DNA of 64,000 nt, taken from an uncultured Clostridia bacterium (GTDB lineage: Bacteria; Bacillota; Clostridia; Christensenellales; Borkfalkiaceae). Each line of letters starts with the position of its first letter. The first letter of the stretch is position 1. The position numbers and the translations under genes are program-made. Shown in pieces: positions 50,883-60,472 of the stretch. The notes under the pieces were generated by a model. That model worked only from the letters and a program-made list of their open reading frames with translations, made no database searches and was not told the origin of the DNA. The DNA is taken from the NCBI GenBank assembly GCA_949282385.1, contig CASDOP010000005.1, positions 62,001 through 126,000 on the forward strand. Direction: 5' to 3'.

Positions 50883-50970
50883 CGGCATGTCCTCCGTATA
50901 ATATGATAGACCTTGGGGCATAACAATTTCAACCCGTCGGCAAAAAATATTTTCTCTTATTTTTAAAAAT

Positions 50971-51015
50971 ATTTTATCATACATGACAATATGTGTCAAC
51001 ATTAATGGGTATAAT
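50971..51015. promoter_or_regulatory. Overlapping divergent promoters with a shared palindrome
   Basis: Minus strand: TTGACA (50999-50994), 17 bp, TAAAAT (50976-50971) toward the WYL gene. Plus strand: TATAAT (51010-51015) toward the small gene at 51047, with no good -35. The inverted repeat TGACA-ATATG-TGTCA (50984-50998) covers the minus -35 box and the place of the plus -35 box. It is well placed to be the WYL protein's operator. Confidence 0.65.
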
Positions 51016-51046
51016 TGAGATTGTAAAACAAAAAGAGGTGTGCAAC

Positions 51047-51376
51047 ATGACATTTGCAGCATATATACAATTACAAAAAAGACGCATAACGGGAGAAAGG
51101 GGCGCAGTTGCCGCGCCCGCGGTCGCAACTAACGGCGCTCAGTCGGTAAAATCTTCTGTTGATGCTGTAATATGCCCTCGCGAACGCATTTTTGCGCTTT
51201 ACGGCACAGAACGCTGCGCAGCGGTGCGCGCGCAGGAAAAGGAGATGTTAAAGGCGGACAGCGAGCAGTTGTTGCGCGAAATAAACGCGCTCGTCGGACT
51301 GAATACGGCGGAGAGAGCGTTTTATGCTTCCGCGCATGCAAAACGCGGCGGTTATACTTGCCGCAGCGCGGTCTGA
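51047..51376 (+). CDS. Hypothetical 109-residue protein, divergent from the WYL regulator
   Basis: I do not recognise this protein. It is soluble, has a basic N terminus ('MTFAAYIQLQKRRITGERG'), an Ala/Val-rich middle and a helical C-terminal half ('KADSEQLLREINALVGLNTA'), with three Cys. AGAGGTG lies 6-7 bases before ATG 51047 and a TATAAT stands 32 bases upstream, which argues that it is a real gene. A shared promoter region suggests control by the WYL regulator. A hairpin follows 30 bases after the stop. Confidence 0.6.
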   Translation: MTFAAYIQLQKRRITGERGAVAAPAVATNGAQSVKSSVDAVICPRERIFALYGTERCAAVRAQEKEMLKADSEQLLREINALVGLNTAERAFYASAHAKRGGYTCRSAV

Positions 51377-51406
51377 GAGTAAAAATGTAAGCAAAAATAT
51401 TTAAGA

Positions 51407-51428
51407 CCGCCGCGCGGCAGCGCGGCGG
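51407..51428 (+). terminator. Probable terminator after the small divergent gene
   Basis: CCGCCGCGC (51407-51415), loop GGCA, GCGCGGCGG (51420-51428). A T-rich stretch follows about ten bases later, so efficiency is uncertain. No gene is supported in 51377-51549. Confidence 0.55.
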
Positions 51429-51549
51429 GCTTCATCTATTTTTTTGCTGTGTTTTGTGCCTTGTCGGTTGTCTTTTTCCGCCGAGGCTGAGCGCCGTAAT
51501 TTATTGCGCCTGAATTGCAGAAGGGCAATTATGCGCGAACTATGGCAAT

Positions 51550-52347
51550 TTATCTTGTGAGTATTTTTTCTACTGCCGCGACGATGGCGTACATAGCCCC
51601 CGCGAGCGCGCAGAGGATTATCGTCGCCGTCATGACGAGGTCGAGTTTGAAAACCTGCCCGCCGTAAACTATCAGATACCCCAGTCCCGCGCGGGAAACG
51701 ATGTATTCGCCCATAATCGAGCCTATCCACGCAAGCCCCACGGCAACTTTCAATGTGTTCATGAGTTGAGGCACGGAGGATGGTATCACCAGTTTGAAAA
51801 GTATCTGCCGCTTGTTCGCGCCAAGCGAGCGCATTAAAGTCAGCATGGTGTTGTCTGCCTGCAAAAAGCCTGTGAGAGTGTTCATTATGCATACGATTAT
51901 TGCGACGATAACCGTCATAAAAATGATGGCGGTGTAGCCCGTGCCGATCCATATGATTATCAGCGGACCCAAAGCTATTTTGGGCAGCGCGTTCAGAACT
52001 ACTATGTACGGCTCGAACACTTTTCTCGCAAAGTCGCTCATCCACAGCGCCACGGCAACGGAATAACCTGCAATCACGGCTATGAAAAATCCCGCAATCG
52101 TTTCCATAAGCGTTATGCCTATGTGGTAAAACAGGTTTCCGCCGCGGTAAAGCTCGGCAATGGTCTGCGCCACGCGCGAGGGCGAACTCGTTATGAACGG
52201 GTCGATTATCTGCAGCGAGGCAAACAGTTCCCACAGACCTATAAGCGCCGCAAGCAGCGCAATTCTTGCAGTCCAGATTAATATTTTTTTGCGCCGAACG
52301 CCCTTTAAAAACGCGGCGTGTTCGGCGGAATATAGTCTTTCTTTCAT
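51550..52347 (-). CDS. ABC importer permease (SsuC/TauC/ThiX-like)
   Basis: A 265-residue permease with six to seven membrane segments. The cytoplasmic coupling segment 'LNALPKIALGPLIIIWIGTG' is the EAA-type loop of the sulfonate/nitrate/thiamine-precursor importer family. It is the last of three genes read on the minus strand (binding protein, ATPase, permease), 40 bases after the ATPase gene. No clear terminator was found downstream. Confidence 0.9.
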   Translation of the reverse strand: MKERLYSAEHAAFLKGVRRKKILIWTARIALLAALIGLWELFASLQIIDPFITSSPSRVAQTIAELYRGGNLFYHIGITLMETIAGFFIAVIAGYSVAVALWMSDFARKVFEPYIVVLNALPKIALGPLIIIWIGTGYTAIIFMTVIVAIIVCIMNTLTGFLQADNTMLTLMRSLGANKRQILFKLVIPSSVPQLMNTLKVAVGLAWIGSIMGEYIVSRAGLGYLIVYGGQVFKLDLVMTATIILCALAGAMYAIVAAVEKILTR

Positions 52348-52387
52348 AAAATTTCTCTTTGAAGTAAAAATTTTTATTGCGCGTAAA

Positions 52388-53116
52388 TTATATTCCCAGC
52401 TCGCCGCGCAGCGTTTCGAAGGTATGCGCGAATTCGCCGCTGTTGCGCCGCTTTTTGGGATTGCCCTCGCCGAAAGTTATTTCGTGCTCGGCGACGAGGC
52501 GCGCAGGTCTTGCCGAAAGCACTATAACTTTGTCTGAAAGAGCTATTGCTTCGGAAATGTCGTGCGTTACGAGCAGTGCGGTCTTATGCTCGTTTTTGAT
52601 AATCGCCTGCACGTCGTCGCACACTTCCAGCCTCGTCTGGTAATCGAGCGCGGAAAAAGGTTCGTCGAGCAAAAGCAGTTCTGCACCCGCGGCGAGGGTG
52701 CGGATAAGCGCAACTCTCTGCCGCATGCCGCCCGAAAGTTCGGAAGGCTTCTTTTTCAGAAAGTCTTTAAGCCCGTACTTTTCGGCAAGCGATAACGCCT
52801 GCTTTTTGTTTTCCGCCGTATTTTTGCCCTTTATCTCGAGGGGCAGAAATATGTTTCCCTCAACCGTCCTCCAGGGGAAGAGCGCGTCGCGCTGAAGCAT
52901 GTAACCGCATTGACCGCTGGATCGCACAACCTGCCCGCGCGAGGGCGCAATCAGTCCCGCGGCAAGCGAAAGTATGGTGGTCTTGCCGCAGCCCGAAGGT
53001 CCTATCACGGAGACGAATTGCCCCTTTTCGACGTCGAAATTAAGCCCCTTTATGGCGGAAGTCTCGCCGTCCGCGGTGTGGTAGGTGTAGTCCACGTCCT
53101 TGAAAGACAGTATCAT
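52388..53116 (-). CDS. ABC importer ATPase (SsuB/TauB-like)
   Basis: A 242-residue ATPase. Walker A 'IGPSGCGKTTILSLA', Q loop 'GYMLQRDALFPWRTVEGN', signature 'LSGGMRQRVALIRTLA', Walker B 'LLLLDEPFSALD' and the His switch 'LLVTHDISEA' are all intact. It overlaps the binding-protein gene by 4 bp. The family pairs with SsuC-type permeases. Confidence 0.95.
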   Translation of the reverse strand: MILSFKDVDYTYHTADGETSAIKGLNFDVEKGQFVSVIGPSGCGKTTILSLAAGLIAPSRGQVVRSSGQCGYMLQRDALFPWRTVEGNIFLPLEIKGKNTAENKKQALSLAEKYGLKDFLKKKPSELSGGMRQRVALIRTLAAGAELLLLDEPFSALDYQTRLEVCDDVQAIIKNEHKTALLVTHDISEAIALSDKVIVLSARPARLVAEHEITFGEGNPKKRRNSGEFAHTFETLRGELGI

Positions 53117-54111
53117 AAGCCGTAAACTTCCTGATAAATGGCGTGCGCGCGTTCGGTTATTACCACTTCGCCGAAAGTTACGCGCCTTTCAAGCTCTCCG
53201 GCGCTCTCAATAATGTCCTGCAATCTGCCGAAAGCGCTCTCTTTCATAGCCATATCCGTAACCCACGCGTCAATCGCCTTGTAACTGTCCAAAGAAACTT
53301 CCAAAGAAGCTATGCTCGTTCCGTCGAAGTATGAAGCAAGCTGCGCCGCGACGGTAGCCGAGGGCGTTTCGTTTACATATTTGATAGCCTTCGTTACGGC
53401 GCGTAAAAGCCCGTCGATTTTGTCGGGATTTTTGTCTATATAGCTCTGTTTAGCCATAAAGCAGGTGTAGGGAACTTCGCCCGACTGCTGACCTACCGAG
53501 GCGACGATGTATCCCTTGCCCTGAGCCTGGTATTCGCTCGCCGTCGGCTCGAACATAGTGCAGTAATCGGCAACGCCGCCCTCGAAAGCAGCCGTCATCA
53601 TGTTGAAAGCCACGTCGTAGTTGAGCGTCGCGCTGACGCCGTTTTCAGCGAGGGCGTATTCAAACGTCATGGCAGGCACGCCGCCCTTTCTGCCTGCAAG
53701 AATTTCCTTGCCTTCAAGATCGGACCACTCAAAATCGGGTTGGGGGGTGCGCCCCACAAGAAAACTTCCGTCGCGCTTTGTCAGCTGACCGAAAACTTTG
53801 GGCGCGTCGTTAGAGCCGCCTATTGCAACATAAATCGCCGCCTCGGGACCGCAGAAGCCCACGTCCGCTCCTCCCGAAAGCACGGCTGCCATAGTGGCGT
53901 CTGCGCCTCCGCCGTTGGTAAGCTCTATTTTTATGCCTTCTTCCTCGAAATATCCCAGCTCGTCGGCGAGATACAGGGGTGCGTAAAATACCGAGTGCGT
54001 TACTTCGTTAATGCGCACCACGTTGTCGTCCGTAGAGCAGCCGGACAGAGAAACAGGTATAGCAACGGACATTATCGCCGCCGCAAGCAGTGAAATAAGT
54101 TTATTTTTCAA
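53113..54111 (-). CDS. ABC importer substrate-binding lipoprotein (NMT1/SsuA-like)
   Basis: A 332-residue lipoprotein: signal peptide with lipobox 'SLSGC' (Cys25), then a two-lobed type II binding protein ('VFYAPLYLADELGYFEEEGI', 'VLSGGADVGFCGPEAAIYVA'). The ThiY/NMT1 active-site 'CCCFC' motif is not present, so a thiamine-pyrimidine substrate is not supported; sulfonates, riboflavin-like or other aromatic compounds remain possible. The start is TTG with GGAG 9 bases ahead. The substrate remains open. Confidence 0.85.
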   Translation of the reverse strand: MKNKLISLLAAAIMSVAIPVSLSGCSTDDNVVRINEVTHSVFYAPLYLADELGYFEEEGIKIELTNGGGADATMAAVLSGGADVGFCGPEAAIYVAIGGSNDAPKVFGQLTKRDGSFLVGRTPQPDFEWSDLEGKEILAGRKGGVPAMTFEYALAENGVSATLNYDVAFNMMTAAFEGGVADYCTMFEPTASEYQAQGKGYIVASVGQQSGEVPYTCFMAKQSYIDKNPDKIDGLLRAVTKAIKYVNETPSATVAAQLASYFDGTSIASLEVSLDSYKAIDAWVTDMAMKESAFGRLQDIIESAGELERRVTFGEVVITERAHAIYQEVYGL

Positions 54112-54166
54112 TTTTCTGTCTCCGAATAAAAATTTGATAATACATACTATGCTCGCGTCTTAACGA

Positions 54167-54196
54167 TTGACAATTTATGCGCATTTAATTTATAAT
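54167..54196 (+). promoter_or_regulatory. Sigma-A promoter of valS
   Basis: TTGACA (54167-54172), 18 bp, TATAAT (54191-54196). The leader would be only ~25 bases, so unlike aspS and leuA there is no room for a T-box. Confidence 0.8.
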
Positions 54197-54226
54197 TATA
54201 TCCGTATTATTATCAGAGGTTTTATT

Positions 54227-56845
54227 ATGGAAAAAACTTACAATCCCAAAGAATTTGAGGACAGATTGTATAAAGATTGGGAAGAAAAGGGGTATTTCAG
54301 GGCAGAACGCGACGACAGCAAAGTGCCTTTCACAATAATGATGCCACCTCCCAATATAACGGGACAGCTTCACATGGGTCATGCTCTTGACAATACGCTG
54401 CAGGATACCATAACCCGCTTCAAGCGCATGCAGGGCTACTGCGCGCTCTGGCTGCCCGGCACCGACCACGCGTCCATCGCAACCGAGGTCAAGATTGTCG
54501 AGCAGATGGCAAAGGAAGGTCTTAAAAAAGAGGACGTAACGCGAGAGCAGTTTTTGGAACGCGCGTGGGCTTGGAAGGAAAAGTACGGCGGCAGAATAGT
54601 CAGCCAGCTCAAAAAAATGGGTTCTTCCTGCGACTGGTCGAGGCTTTCTTTCACCATGGACGAAAAGTGTTCGCGCGCGGTGAGGGAAGTGTTTGTCAAC
54701 CTCTACAACAAGGGGCTTATCTACCGCGGTTCGCGCATAATCAACTGGTGTCCCTGCTGCAAGACGGCGCTTTCGGATGCGGAAGTAGAGTATGCAGAGG
54801 AAAATTCCTATTTCTGGCACCTTAAATATCCCGTTGAGGGAAGCGATACGGAATATCTCATAGTTGCAACCACCCGTCCAGAAACGATGTTCGGCGATAC
54901 AGCCGTGGCAGTCAACCCCGAGGACGAAAGGTATAATCACCTCATCGGCAAAAACGTCATCCTGCCCGTCGTAAACAAACCCATTCCCGTAGTAGGGGAC
55001 GAGCATGCCGACATGACGTTCGGCACGGGCTGCGTTAAAATCACGCCGGCTCACGACCCCAACGACTTCGAAGTCGGCTTAAGGCACAATCTCGAAGTCG
55101 TGCGCGTAATGAACGACGACGGCACCATGAACGAACATGCGGGCAAATACGCAGGTATGGACAGATACGAGTGCAGAAAAGCCCTCGTCGAAGACCTCAA
55201 AGAGGGCGGTTATCTCGTAAAGACAGAACCTCACGCGCACAACGTAGGTCATTGCTACCGCTGCGGTTCGACGGTCGAACCCATAGTTTCCAAGCAGTGG
55301 TTCGTAAAGATGGAACCGCTCGCCCGCCCCGCAATCAATGCGGTTACTTACAAAAAGACTACTTTCATACCTGAAAGGTTTGCAAAAATTTATTATAATT
55401 GGATGGAAAACGTCAAGGACTGGTGCATTTCGCGCCAGCTCTGGTGGGGACACAGAATACCCGTGTGGTATTGCCCCGACTGCGGCAAGGAAATCTGCGC
55501 AAAAGAGGACCCCGCAAGCTGCCCTCACTGCGGCTCGACCAACTTAAAGCAGGATGAAGACGTCCTCGATACCTGGTTCTCGTCCGCGCTCTGGCCGTTC
55601 TCCACGCTCGGCTATCCCGACGATACGCCCGACCTCGATTATTTCTATCCCACCGACCTGCTCGTAACTGGTTACGACATAATATTCTTCTGGGTTGCCA
55701 GAATGATATTCTCGGGACTTGAGCATATGCGCAAAGTTCCTTTCCGTTACGTTCTCATACACGGTCTTGTGCGCGACGAAAAGGGCAGAAAAATGTCCAA
55801 ATCTCTCGGCAACGGCGTAGACCCCCTCGAAGTAATAGACAAATACGGCGCGGACAGCCTGCGTTTCTCTCTTCTTCAGGGCGTAGCACCCGGCAACGAT
55901 ACGAGGTATTCGGACGCAAAGGTCGAAGCCTGCCGCAACTTCATGAACAAAATCTGGAATGCAAGCAGATATGTCATCATGAGCTGCGAGGGCAGAAACT
56001 TAAAGCCCCTTTCGGAAATCAAGCTGACCGCTGCGGATAAGTGGATAATTTCCAAGCTCAACGCCGCAGTGCGCGACGTAACTTTGATGCTCAATAAGTT
56101 CGAGCTGGGTGTCGCCTGCCAGATACTTTATGACTTCATGTGGTCTGATTTCTGCGACTGGTACATCGAACTCACCAAATCGGCGCTTCACTCGGACGAT
56201 GAGGAAAAGAAGGATAACGCCGCTTCGGTGCTTTACTATGTGCTTACAACCGCGCTCAAACTGCTTCATCCCTTCATACCTTTCATAACGGACGAAATTT
56301 ACCGCAACCTTCCCGGAACGGAAGGCTCGATAATGACGCAGGACTTCCCCAGATACAACTCCAAGCTGGCTTACAAAAAGGAAGCTGCGGCTTTCGAGGG
56401 CGTAATGGACGTAATAAAGGCTGTAAGGGCGGTCAAGACGGAAACGGGTTGCGCACCTTCCAAAAAGGTAACGATCCTAATGCTGACCGAAAACAAGCGC
56501 ATAATTTCCGCAAATGCGGACAGCATTTTAAGGCTCGCGGGCGCAAGCCAGATAAAATATATCTCCTCGCAGGAGGAAGCTGGCGAAAAGACTGCGGCTA
56601 AGGTTCTGCACGTCGGCACGCTGTTCATTCCCATGGGCGAACTTATCGACGCCGAAAAGGAAAAGGCAAGGCTGGAAGGCGAGCTTGAAAAGGTCATGAA
56701 CGAAATCCGCCGCGCGGACGGCAAGCTCAATAATCAGGGCTTTATTTCCAAAGCACCCAAAAAGCTCGTCGACGACGAGAGGGCGAAACTCGAAAAATTC
56801 CAGGAACTCCGCCGCAAAATCATCGAACAGATCAATAATCTGTAA
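54227..56845 (+). CDS. valS: Valine-tRNA ligase
   Basis: An 872-residue class I synthetase. HIGH motif '[17 protein letters not shown]', editing domain with '[20 protein letters not shown]', a zinc-type '[20 protein letters not shown]' insert, and KMSKS in '[14 protein letters not shown]'. The C-terminal ~60 residues form the tRNA-binding coiled coil ('[18 protein letters not shown]'). ATG 54227 follows AGAGG by 7 bases; an earlier in-frame start lies within the promoter. A GCGGCG/CGCCGC hairpin (56871-56887) follows. Confidence 0.96.
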   Translation: MEKTYNPKEFEDRLYKDWEEKGYFRAERDDSKVPFTIMMPPPNITGQLHMGHALDNTLQDTITRFKRMQGYCALWLPGTDHASIATEVKIVEQMAKEGLKKEDVTREQFLERAWAWKEKYGGRIVSQLKKMGSSCDWSRLSFTMDEKCSRAVREVFVNLYNKGLIYRGSRIINWCPCCKTALSDAEVEYAEENSYFWHLKYPVEGSDTEYLIVATTRPETMFGDTAVAVNPEDERYNHLIGKNVILPVVNKPIPVVGDEHADMTFGTGCVKITPAHDPNDFEVGLRHNLEVVRVMNDDGTMNEHAGKYAGMDRYECRKALVEDLKEGGYLVKTEPHAHNVGHCYRCGSTVEPIVSKQWFVKMEPLARPAINAVTYKKTTFIPERFAKIYYNWMENVKDWCISRQLWWGHRIPVWYCPDCGKEICAKEDPASCPHCGSTNLKQDEDVLDTWFSSALWPFSTLGYPDDTPDLDYFYPTDLLVTGYDIIFFWVARMIFSGLEHMRKVPFRYVLIHGLVRDEKGRKMSKSLGNGVDPLEVIDKYGADSLRFSLLQGVAPGNDTRYSDAKVEACRNFMNKIWNASRYVIMSCEGRNLKPLSEIKLTAADKWIISKLNAAVRDVTLMLNKFELGVACQILYDFMWSDFCDWYIELTKSALHSDDEEKKDNAASVLYYVLTTALKLLHPFIPFITDEIYRNLPGTEGSIMTQDFPRYNSKLAYKKEAAAFEGVMDVIKAVRAVKTETGCAPSKKVTILMLTENKRIISANADSILRLAGASQIKYISSQEEAGEKTAAKVLHVGTLFIPMGELIDAEKEKARLEGELEKVMNEIRRADGKLNNQGFISKAPKKLVDDERAKLEKFQELRRKIIEQINNL

Positions 56846-56901
56846 TCTGGCATAATATCATATCTTAAAAGCGGCGTTTTGCGCCGCACGGAATTTAAAA
56901 T

Positions 56902-58179
56902 ATGGCAGCAAGAAAGAAAAGCAGAACTTCGCGTTCTTCCAAGAGAAAATTGTACATAAGGCTTGCGGCGGTGCTGATTGTAATAATACTGCTCTTCGCC
57001 ATAGCCAACGCTATATTGTACTTTGTTTCTCCCCAGACATTCAACAGCATCTACGCGCCGATAATTTCTGCGGTGCAGGGAATGTCGTCCTCAGACGGAG
57101 ACGATGACCATACGCACGGCGGTTCGGCGGAAACTCCGCTGGAAGGTGAGGCGCAGGATATAATCTCTTCCGACCTTTCCATACATTTCATAAAATTTGA
57201 AAACGACAAAGCCGGCGACTGCACGCTCATAAAATGTGGCGATACCGAAGTCCTCATAGACGCAGGTTCTACCCAGTCGAGCGCGACGACAATCAAAAAT
57301 TATCTCGAAAACTACTGCACTGACGGCGTGCTGGAATACGTCATAGCAACCCATGCCGACCAGGACCACATCGCAGGTCTTGTGGGAACTTCTTCGGGCG
57401 GCGTTTACAACGGCATTTTATACAGCTACGAAATCGGCACTATAATCAAGTTCGACCTTTCCAATAAGGACGTGGAAACGGCTGCGGGCAACCGCACGCT
57501 GTACGGTAAGTTCCTTGACGCCGTGGAAAGTTGCGAACTGTCGGGAACGGCGGTATATAACGCGAGCGAATGCTGCGCGGGAAGCGGCGGCGCGGCGGCT
57601 ACATACTATCTCGACGACGAGCAGACGGTATCTATAAATATTTTAAACAGCTATTACTACACGCACAAATCGTCGGACGAAAACAATTATTCCGTGTGCA
57701 TGTTGCTCAAGCAGGAATTGTCTTCTGGCGAATTCAATAATTATCTCTTTACGGGCGATCTGGAAGAGGAGGGCGAAGAATACCTCGTTCAGCTCAACCA
57801 ACTTCCCGAAGTAGAGCTGTTCAAAGCGGGACATCACGGCAGTCCCACTTCGTCCAACGATTGTCTTCTTTCCGTAATAAAGCCTAAATATGTAACGGTA
57901 TGCTGTTGCGCGGGTACGGACGAATATACTTCCAACAAGAACAATCAGTTCCCCTCGCAGGCATTTATAGACAGAGTAAGCAAGTATACGGACAACGTCT
58001 ACGTTACCAACATGGTAAGCGATAACGCCCAAGGCTATGAGCCGATGAACGGCGACATAGTCTTTTATGTGCAGGAAGAGCAGATAAAACTGTGGTGTTC
58101 AAACAACACGACAAAACTTAAGGATACCGACTGGTTCAAGGCTAATCGAACGGGCTGGGGAGTAACCGCCACGAATTAG
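56902..58179 (+). CDS. Membrane-anchored metallo-beta-lactamase-fold protein (ComEC C-terminal-like)
   Basis: A 425-residue protein with a basic N-terminal tail, one membrane anchor (~residues 18-42), an acidic His-containing linker (~60-85) and a metallo-beta-lactamase domain. The zinc motif is 'IATHADQDHIAGL' (HxDxDH), 'YLFTGDLEEEG' supplies the bridging Asp, and 'FKAGHHGSPTSSND' the late His. The HHGS end and overall layout resemble the hydrolase domain of ComEC, which degrades the non-transported DNA strand, but the competence channel is absent. It is likely outward-facing. The substrate is unknown. Confidence 0.85.
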   Translation: MAARKKSRTSRSSKRKLYIRLAAVLIVIILLFAIANAILYFVSPQTFNSIYAPIISAVQGMSSSDGDDDHTHGGSAETPLEGEAQDIISSDLSIHFIKFENDKAGDCTLIKCGDTEVLIDAGSTQSSATTIKNYLENYCTDGVLEYVIATHADQDHIAGLVGTSSGGVYNGILYSYEIGTIIKFDLSNKDVETAAGNRTLYGKFLDAVESCELSGTAVYNASECCAGSGGAAATYYLDDEQTVSINILNSYYYTHKSSDENNYSVCMLLKQELSSGEFNNYLFTGDLEEEGEEYLVQLNQLPEVELFKAGHHGSPTSSNDCLLSVIKPKYVTVCCCAGTDEYTSNKNNQFPSQAFIDRVSKYTDNVYVTNMVSDNAQGYEPMNGDIVFYVQEEQIKLWCSNNTTKLKDTDWFKANRTGWGVTATN

Positions 58180-58240
58180 CTGTGATTTTATAATTACTTT
58201 AAATCTTTCAAAATTTAAATAATTGAATGCTTTACCAATA

Positions 58241-58274
58241 AAAGCCGCGCCGCAGTTACCTGCGGCGCGGCTTT
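58241..58274 (+). terminator. Terminator of the metallo-beta-lactamase-fold gene
   Basis: A 14-bp stem (58241-58254 with 58261-58274, loop GTTACC) beginning 61 bases after the stop, with only a short T run. Confidence 0.75.
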
Positions 58275-58380
58275 AAGTTTATGTAGCTTTAATTTATCCG
58301 ATCAGTTTTTTTAAGTATTTCGGCTTTATGGTGAGCCGACTTAATTTGATTAATTAATTTGACTTTTACATGTTCCGCTG

Positions 58381-58416
58381 TGCCGCTATTGCGCTACATG
58401 CAGCGCAATAGCGGCA
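58381..58416. repeat. Perfect 15-bp inverted repeat
   Basis: Arms 58381-58395 and 58402-58416 with loop ACATGC. It has no T tract on either side and lies in a gene-free stretch (58180-58604) between convergent genes, so it is an unexplained hairpin rather than a clear terminator. Confidence 0.75.
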
Positions 58417-58442
58417 TAGCAATTTTTAATGCGCTGCAGTTT

Positions 58443-58485
58443 AATATCAAGCCGCGGCGGAAATTTTCCGCCGCGGCTTGATATT
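58443..58485. repeat. Near-perfect 43-base palindrome
   Basis: Arms 58443-58463 and 58465-58485 (21 bp each) pair perfectly around a single central T. It could form a very stable hairpin or cruciform. The GC core GCCGCGGCGG recurs in the terminator at 58561. Confidence 0.85.
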
Positions 58486-58560
58486 ATATCGAGTAAAACC
58501 GAAATGCACGACTTTACTTTCAATCGCAGCGCTGCAGTTTTTGTTTCAACCGCAAAAATA

Positions 58561-58584
58561 CCGCGGCGGGAAATCCCGCCGCGG
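58561..58584 (-). terminator. Terminator of phosphoglucomutase
   Basis: An 11-bp perfect stem (58561-58571 with 58574-58584, loop AA), 20 bases after the minus-strand stop, followed on that strand by TATTTTTG. Confidence 0.85.
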
Positions 58585-58604
58585 AATGTTATTTTTTAAA
58601 ATGA

Positions 58605-60338
58605 TTATTTTTCGGAAACCTTTTTCAAAAGGGCGGTAACAGCTGTCTGCATTTTCTTGAGTGCGGCTTCGGCGTCGTCCTTGTTGTTGGCTTTTACCGA
58701 GTAATAAATCTTGAGTTTAGGTTCTGTGCCGCTGGGGCGAACGCATATAAAGCTGCCCGTCTTAAGCTCGTAATAAACGCAGTTTGTCTTGGGTGAACCG
58801 ATGGGGGTAACTTCGCCCGTAGCGACGTCGCGCTTCTGGTCCTTGGAATAATCGCGGATGGAAGCAACTTCGTAAATGTCGAACTTGGTTACGGGATTTT
58901 CCTTGAGTGCGTCCACGACGGCGTTCATTTCCTTCATGGCGTTAAGTCCCTTGTACTGAATGGAAACGTTGCAGTCGAGCACATAGCCGTACTTCTTATA
59001 AATTTCATTGAGCCTGTCGAATACGGTAGTACCCTTGTAGGTGTAGTAGCAAACCATTTCTGCGCACAGCATGGAAGCGACGACGGCGTCCTTGTCCCTC
59101 GCGTGCGTGCCGCGAAGGTAACCGCAGCTCTCTTCGAAGCCGAATACGAAGGTGTGGCTTAAATCTCTTTCCCACAGCTTTATTTTTTCGCCTATGAACT
59201 TAAATCCTACGGGGACTTCAAACAGTTCCACGCCGAAGTTCTGGCAGATAGGTCTTGCCATGCCCGTCGTAACGAAGGATTTTACCACAGCCGCGTTGGC
59301 GGGCAGCGCGTTGTCCTCCTTGAGGCGGGTCAAAATGTAATCGAGCAGGAGTATGCCTACCTGATTGCCGGAGAGCGCTTCGAATTCGCCCTTGTCGTTC
59401 TTTACGGCAACGCCCAGTCTGTCAGAGTCGGGGTCTGTGCCGAAAACAACGGTTGCGCCGATTTTCTCAGCGAGCGCGATACCCATCGAAAGCGTTTCCT
59501 TGAATTCGGGGTTGGGCACCTGAACGGTAGAAAATTCGGGGTCTTTTTTGGTCTGTTCCTCGACGACCGTCGCATTTATGCCGAGTTTTTTAAGTATTGT
59601 GGTAACGGGGATATAGCCCGAGCCGTGAACGGGGGTATAGACGAGCTTTAAATTCTTGCCGCACTTTTTAACCGCCTTTTTGGAAAGGGAAAGTTTTGTA
59701 AGCGCCTTATAATAGTTCTTGTCCACCTTGGAGGGAACGGGTTTTATATATTTTTTAACCTGTTCTGCCGTGGGAACGGGGCTGCCGAGGTAATCGGTAA
59801 TTTTGTTTATGCTGTCAACGACGACCTTCGTGTCTTCGGGGCTCATCTGCGCGCCGTCTTCGCCGTAAACTTTGTATCCGTTGTACTGCTTGGGGTTGTG
59901 CGAAGCGGTTACCATTATGCCTGCAATCGTCTTGAGTTCTCTTACAGCGAACGACAGCATGGGAACGGGATGAACGTCGGAAAAGACGTAAGCTTTTATG
60001 TCGTTAGCCGCAAGCACTCTCGCCGCAGCCATGGCGAATTCGTCCGATTTGAGGCGGGTGTCGTAGGAGATGACAACGCCGCGCTGCATAGCTTCCTGAC
60101 CAAGTCCCTTTATAAAGGCTGCAAGTCCTTCGGTTGCCCTCATAACGGTGTAAATGTTCATCTTGTTCGTGCCGTAGCCGATTATGCCGCGCATGCCAGC
60201 CGTGCCGAATTCGAGTTCCGCGCCGAAGCTGTATTCTATTTCCTCTGCATTGTCGGCTATTGCCGCAAGCTGCTCTTTGCCTTCTTCGCAAAGCCTTTCG
60301 TCGTTAAGCCAGCTTTCGTAAGCTGCTTTATAATCCAT
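58605..60338 (-). CDS. pgcA: Phosphoglucomutase/phosphomannomutase (PgcA type)
   Basis: A 577-residue alpha-D-phosphohexomutase interconverting glucose-1- and glucose-6-phosphate. The phosphoserine loop is 'MVTASHNPKQYNGYKVY', the Mg loop 'FGTDPDSDRLGV', the sugar loop 'FGFEESCGYLRG', and the phosphate loop 'RPSGTEPKLKIYY'. The long ~580-residue form with 'ELEFGTAGMRGIIGYGTNKM' is the PgcA/PgmB2 type of Firmicutes. I chose ATG 60338 because GGGGG is 8 bases away. It has its own promoter and terminator. Confidence 0.95.
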   Translation of the reverse strand: MDYKAAYESWLNDERLCEEGKEQLAAIADNAEEIEYSFGAELEFGTAGMRGIIGYGTNKMNIYTVMRATEGLAAFIKGLGQEAMQRGVVISYDTRLKSDEFAMAAARVLAANDIKAYVFSDVHPVPMLSFAVRELKTIAGIMVTASHNPKQYNGYKVYGEDGAQMSPEDTKVVVDSINKITDYLGSPVPTAEQVKKYIKPVPSKVDKNYYKALTKLSLSKKAVKKCGKNLKLVYTPVHGSGYIPVTTILKKLGINATVVEEQTKKDPEFSTVQVPNPEFKETLSMGIALAEKIGATVVFGTDPDSDRLGVAVKNDKGEFEALSGNQVGILLLDYILTRLKEDNALPANAAVVKSFVTTGMARPICQNFGVELFEVPVGFKFIGEKIKLWERDLSHTFVFGFEESCGYLRGTHARDKDAVVASMLCAEMVCYYTYKGTTVFDRLNEIYKKYGYVLDCNVSIQYKGLNAMKEMNAVVDALKENPVTKFDIYEVASIRDYSKDQKRDVATGEVTPIGSPKTNCVYYELKTGSFICVRPSGTEPKLKIYYSVKANNKDDAEAALKKMQTAVTALLKKVSEK

Positions 60339-60407
60339 AAAAATTTCCCCCATTTATTATTGATTTTTTAATGTCGGAATGCTCAAACGCCGCATTCTTA
60401 CTACTAT

Positions 60408-60442
60408 ATTATACAAAAAAAATCCCCCCTTGTAAAGGGGGG
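60408..60442 (-). promoter_or_regulatory. pgcA promoter fused with the terminator of the upstream operon
   Basis: On the minus strand, CCCCCC-TTTACAA-GGGGGG (60442-60424) followed by ATTTTTTTTG is a terminator for the unit that ends at 60473. Its loop holds TTTACA (60436-60431), which is the -35 box of a promoter with TATAAT (60413-60408) at 17 bp. The pgcA leader would be about 63 bases. Confidence 0.82.
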
Positions 60443-60472
60443 TATCGAAAATAATTGCCAATAATTGTAATA

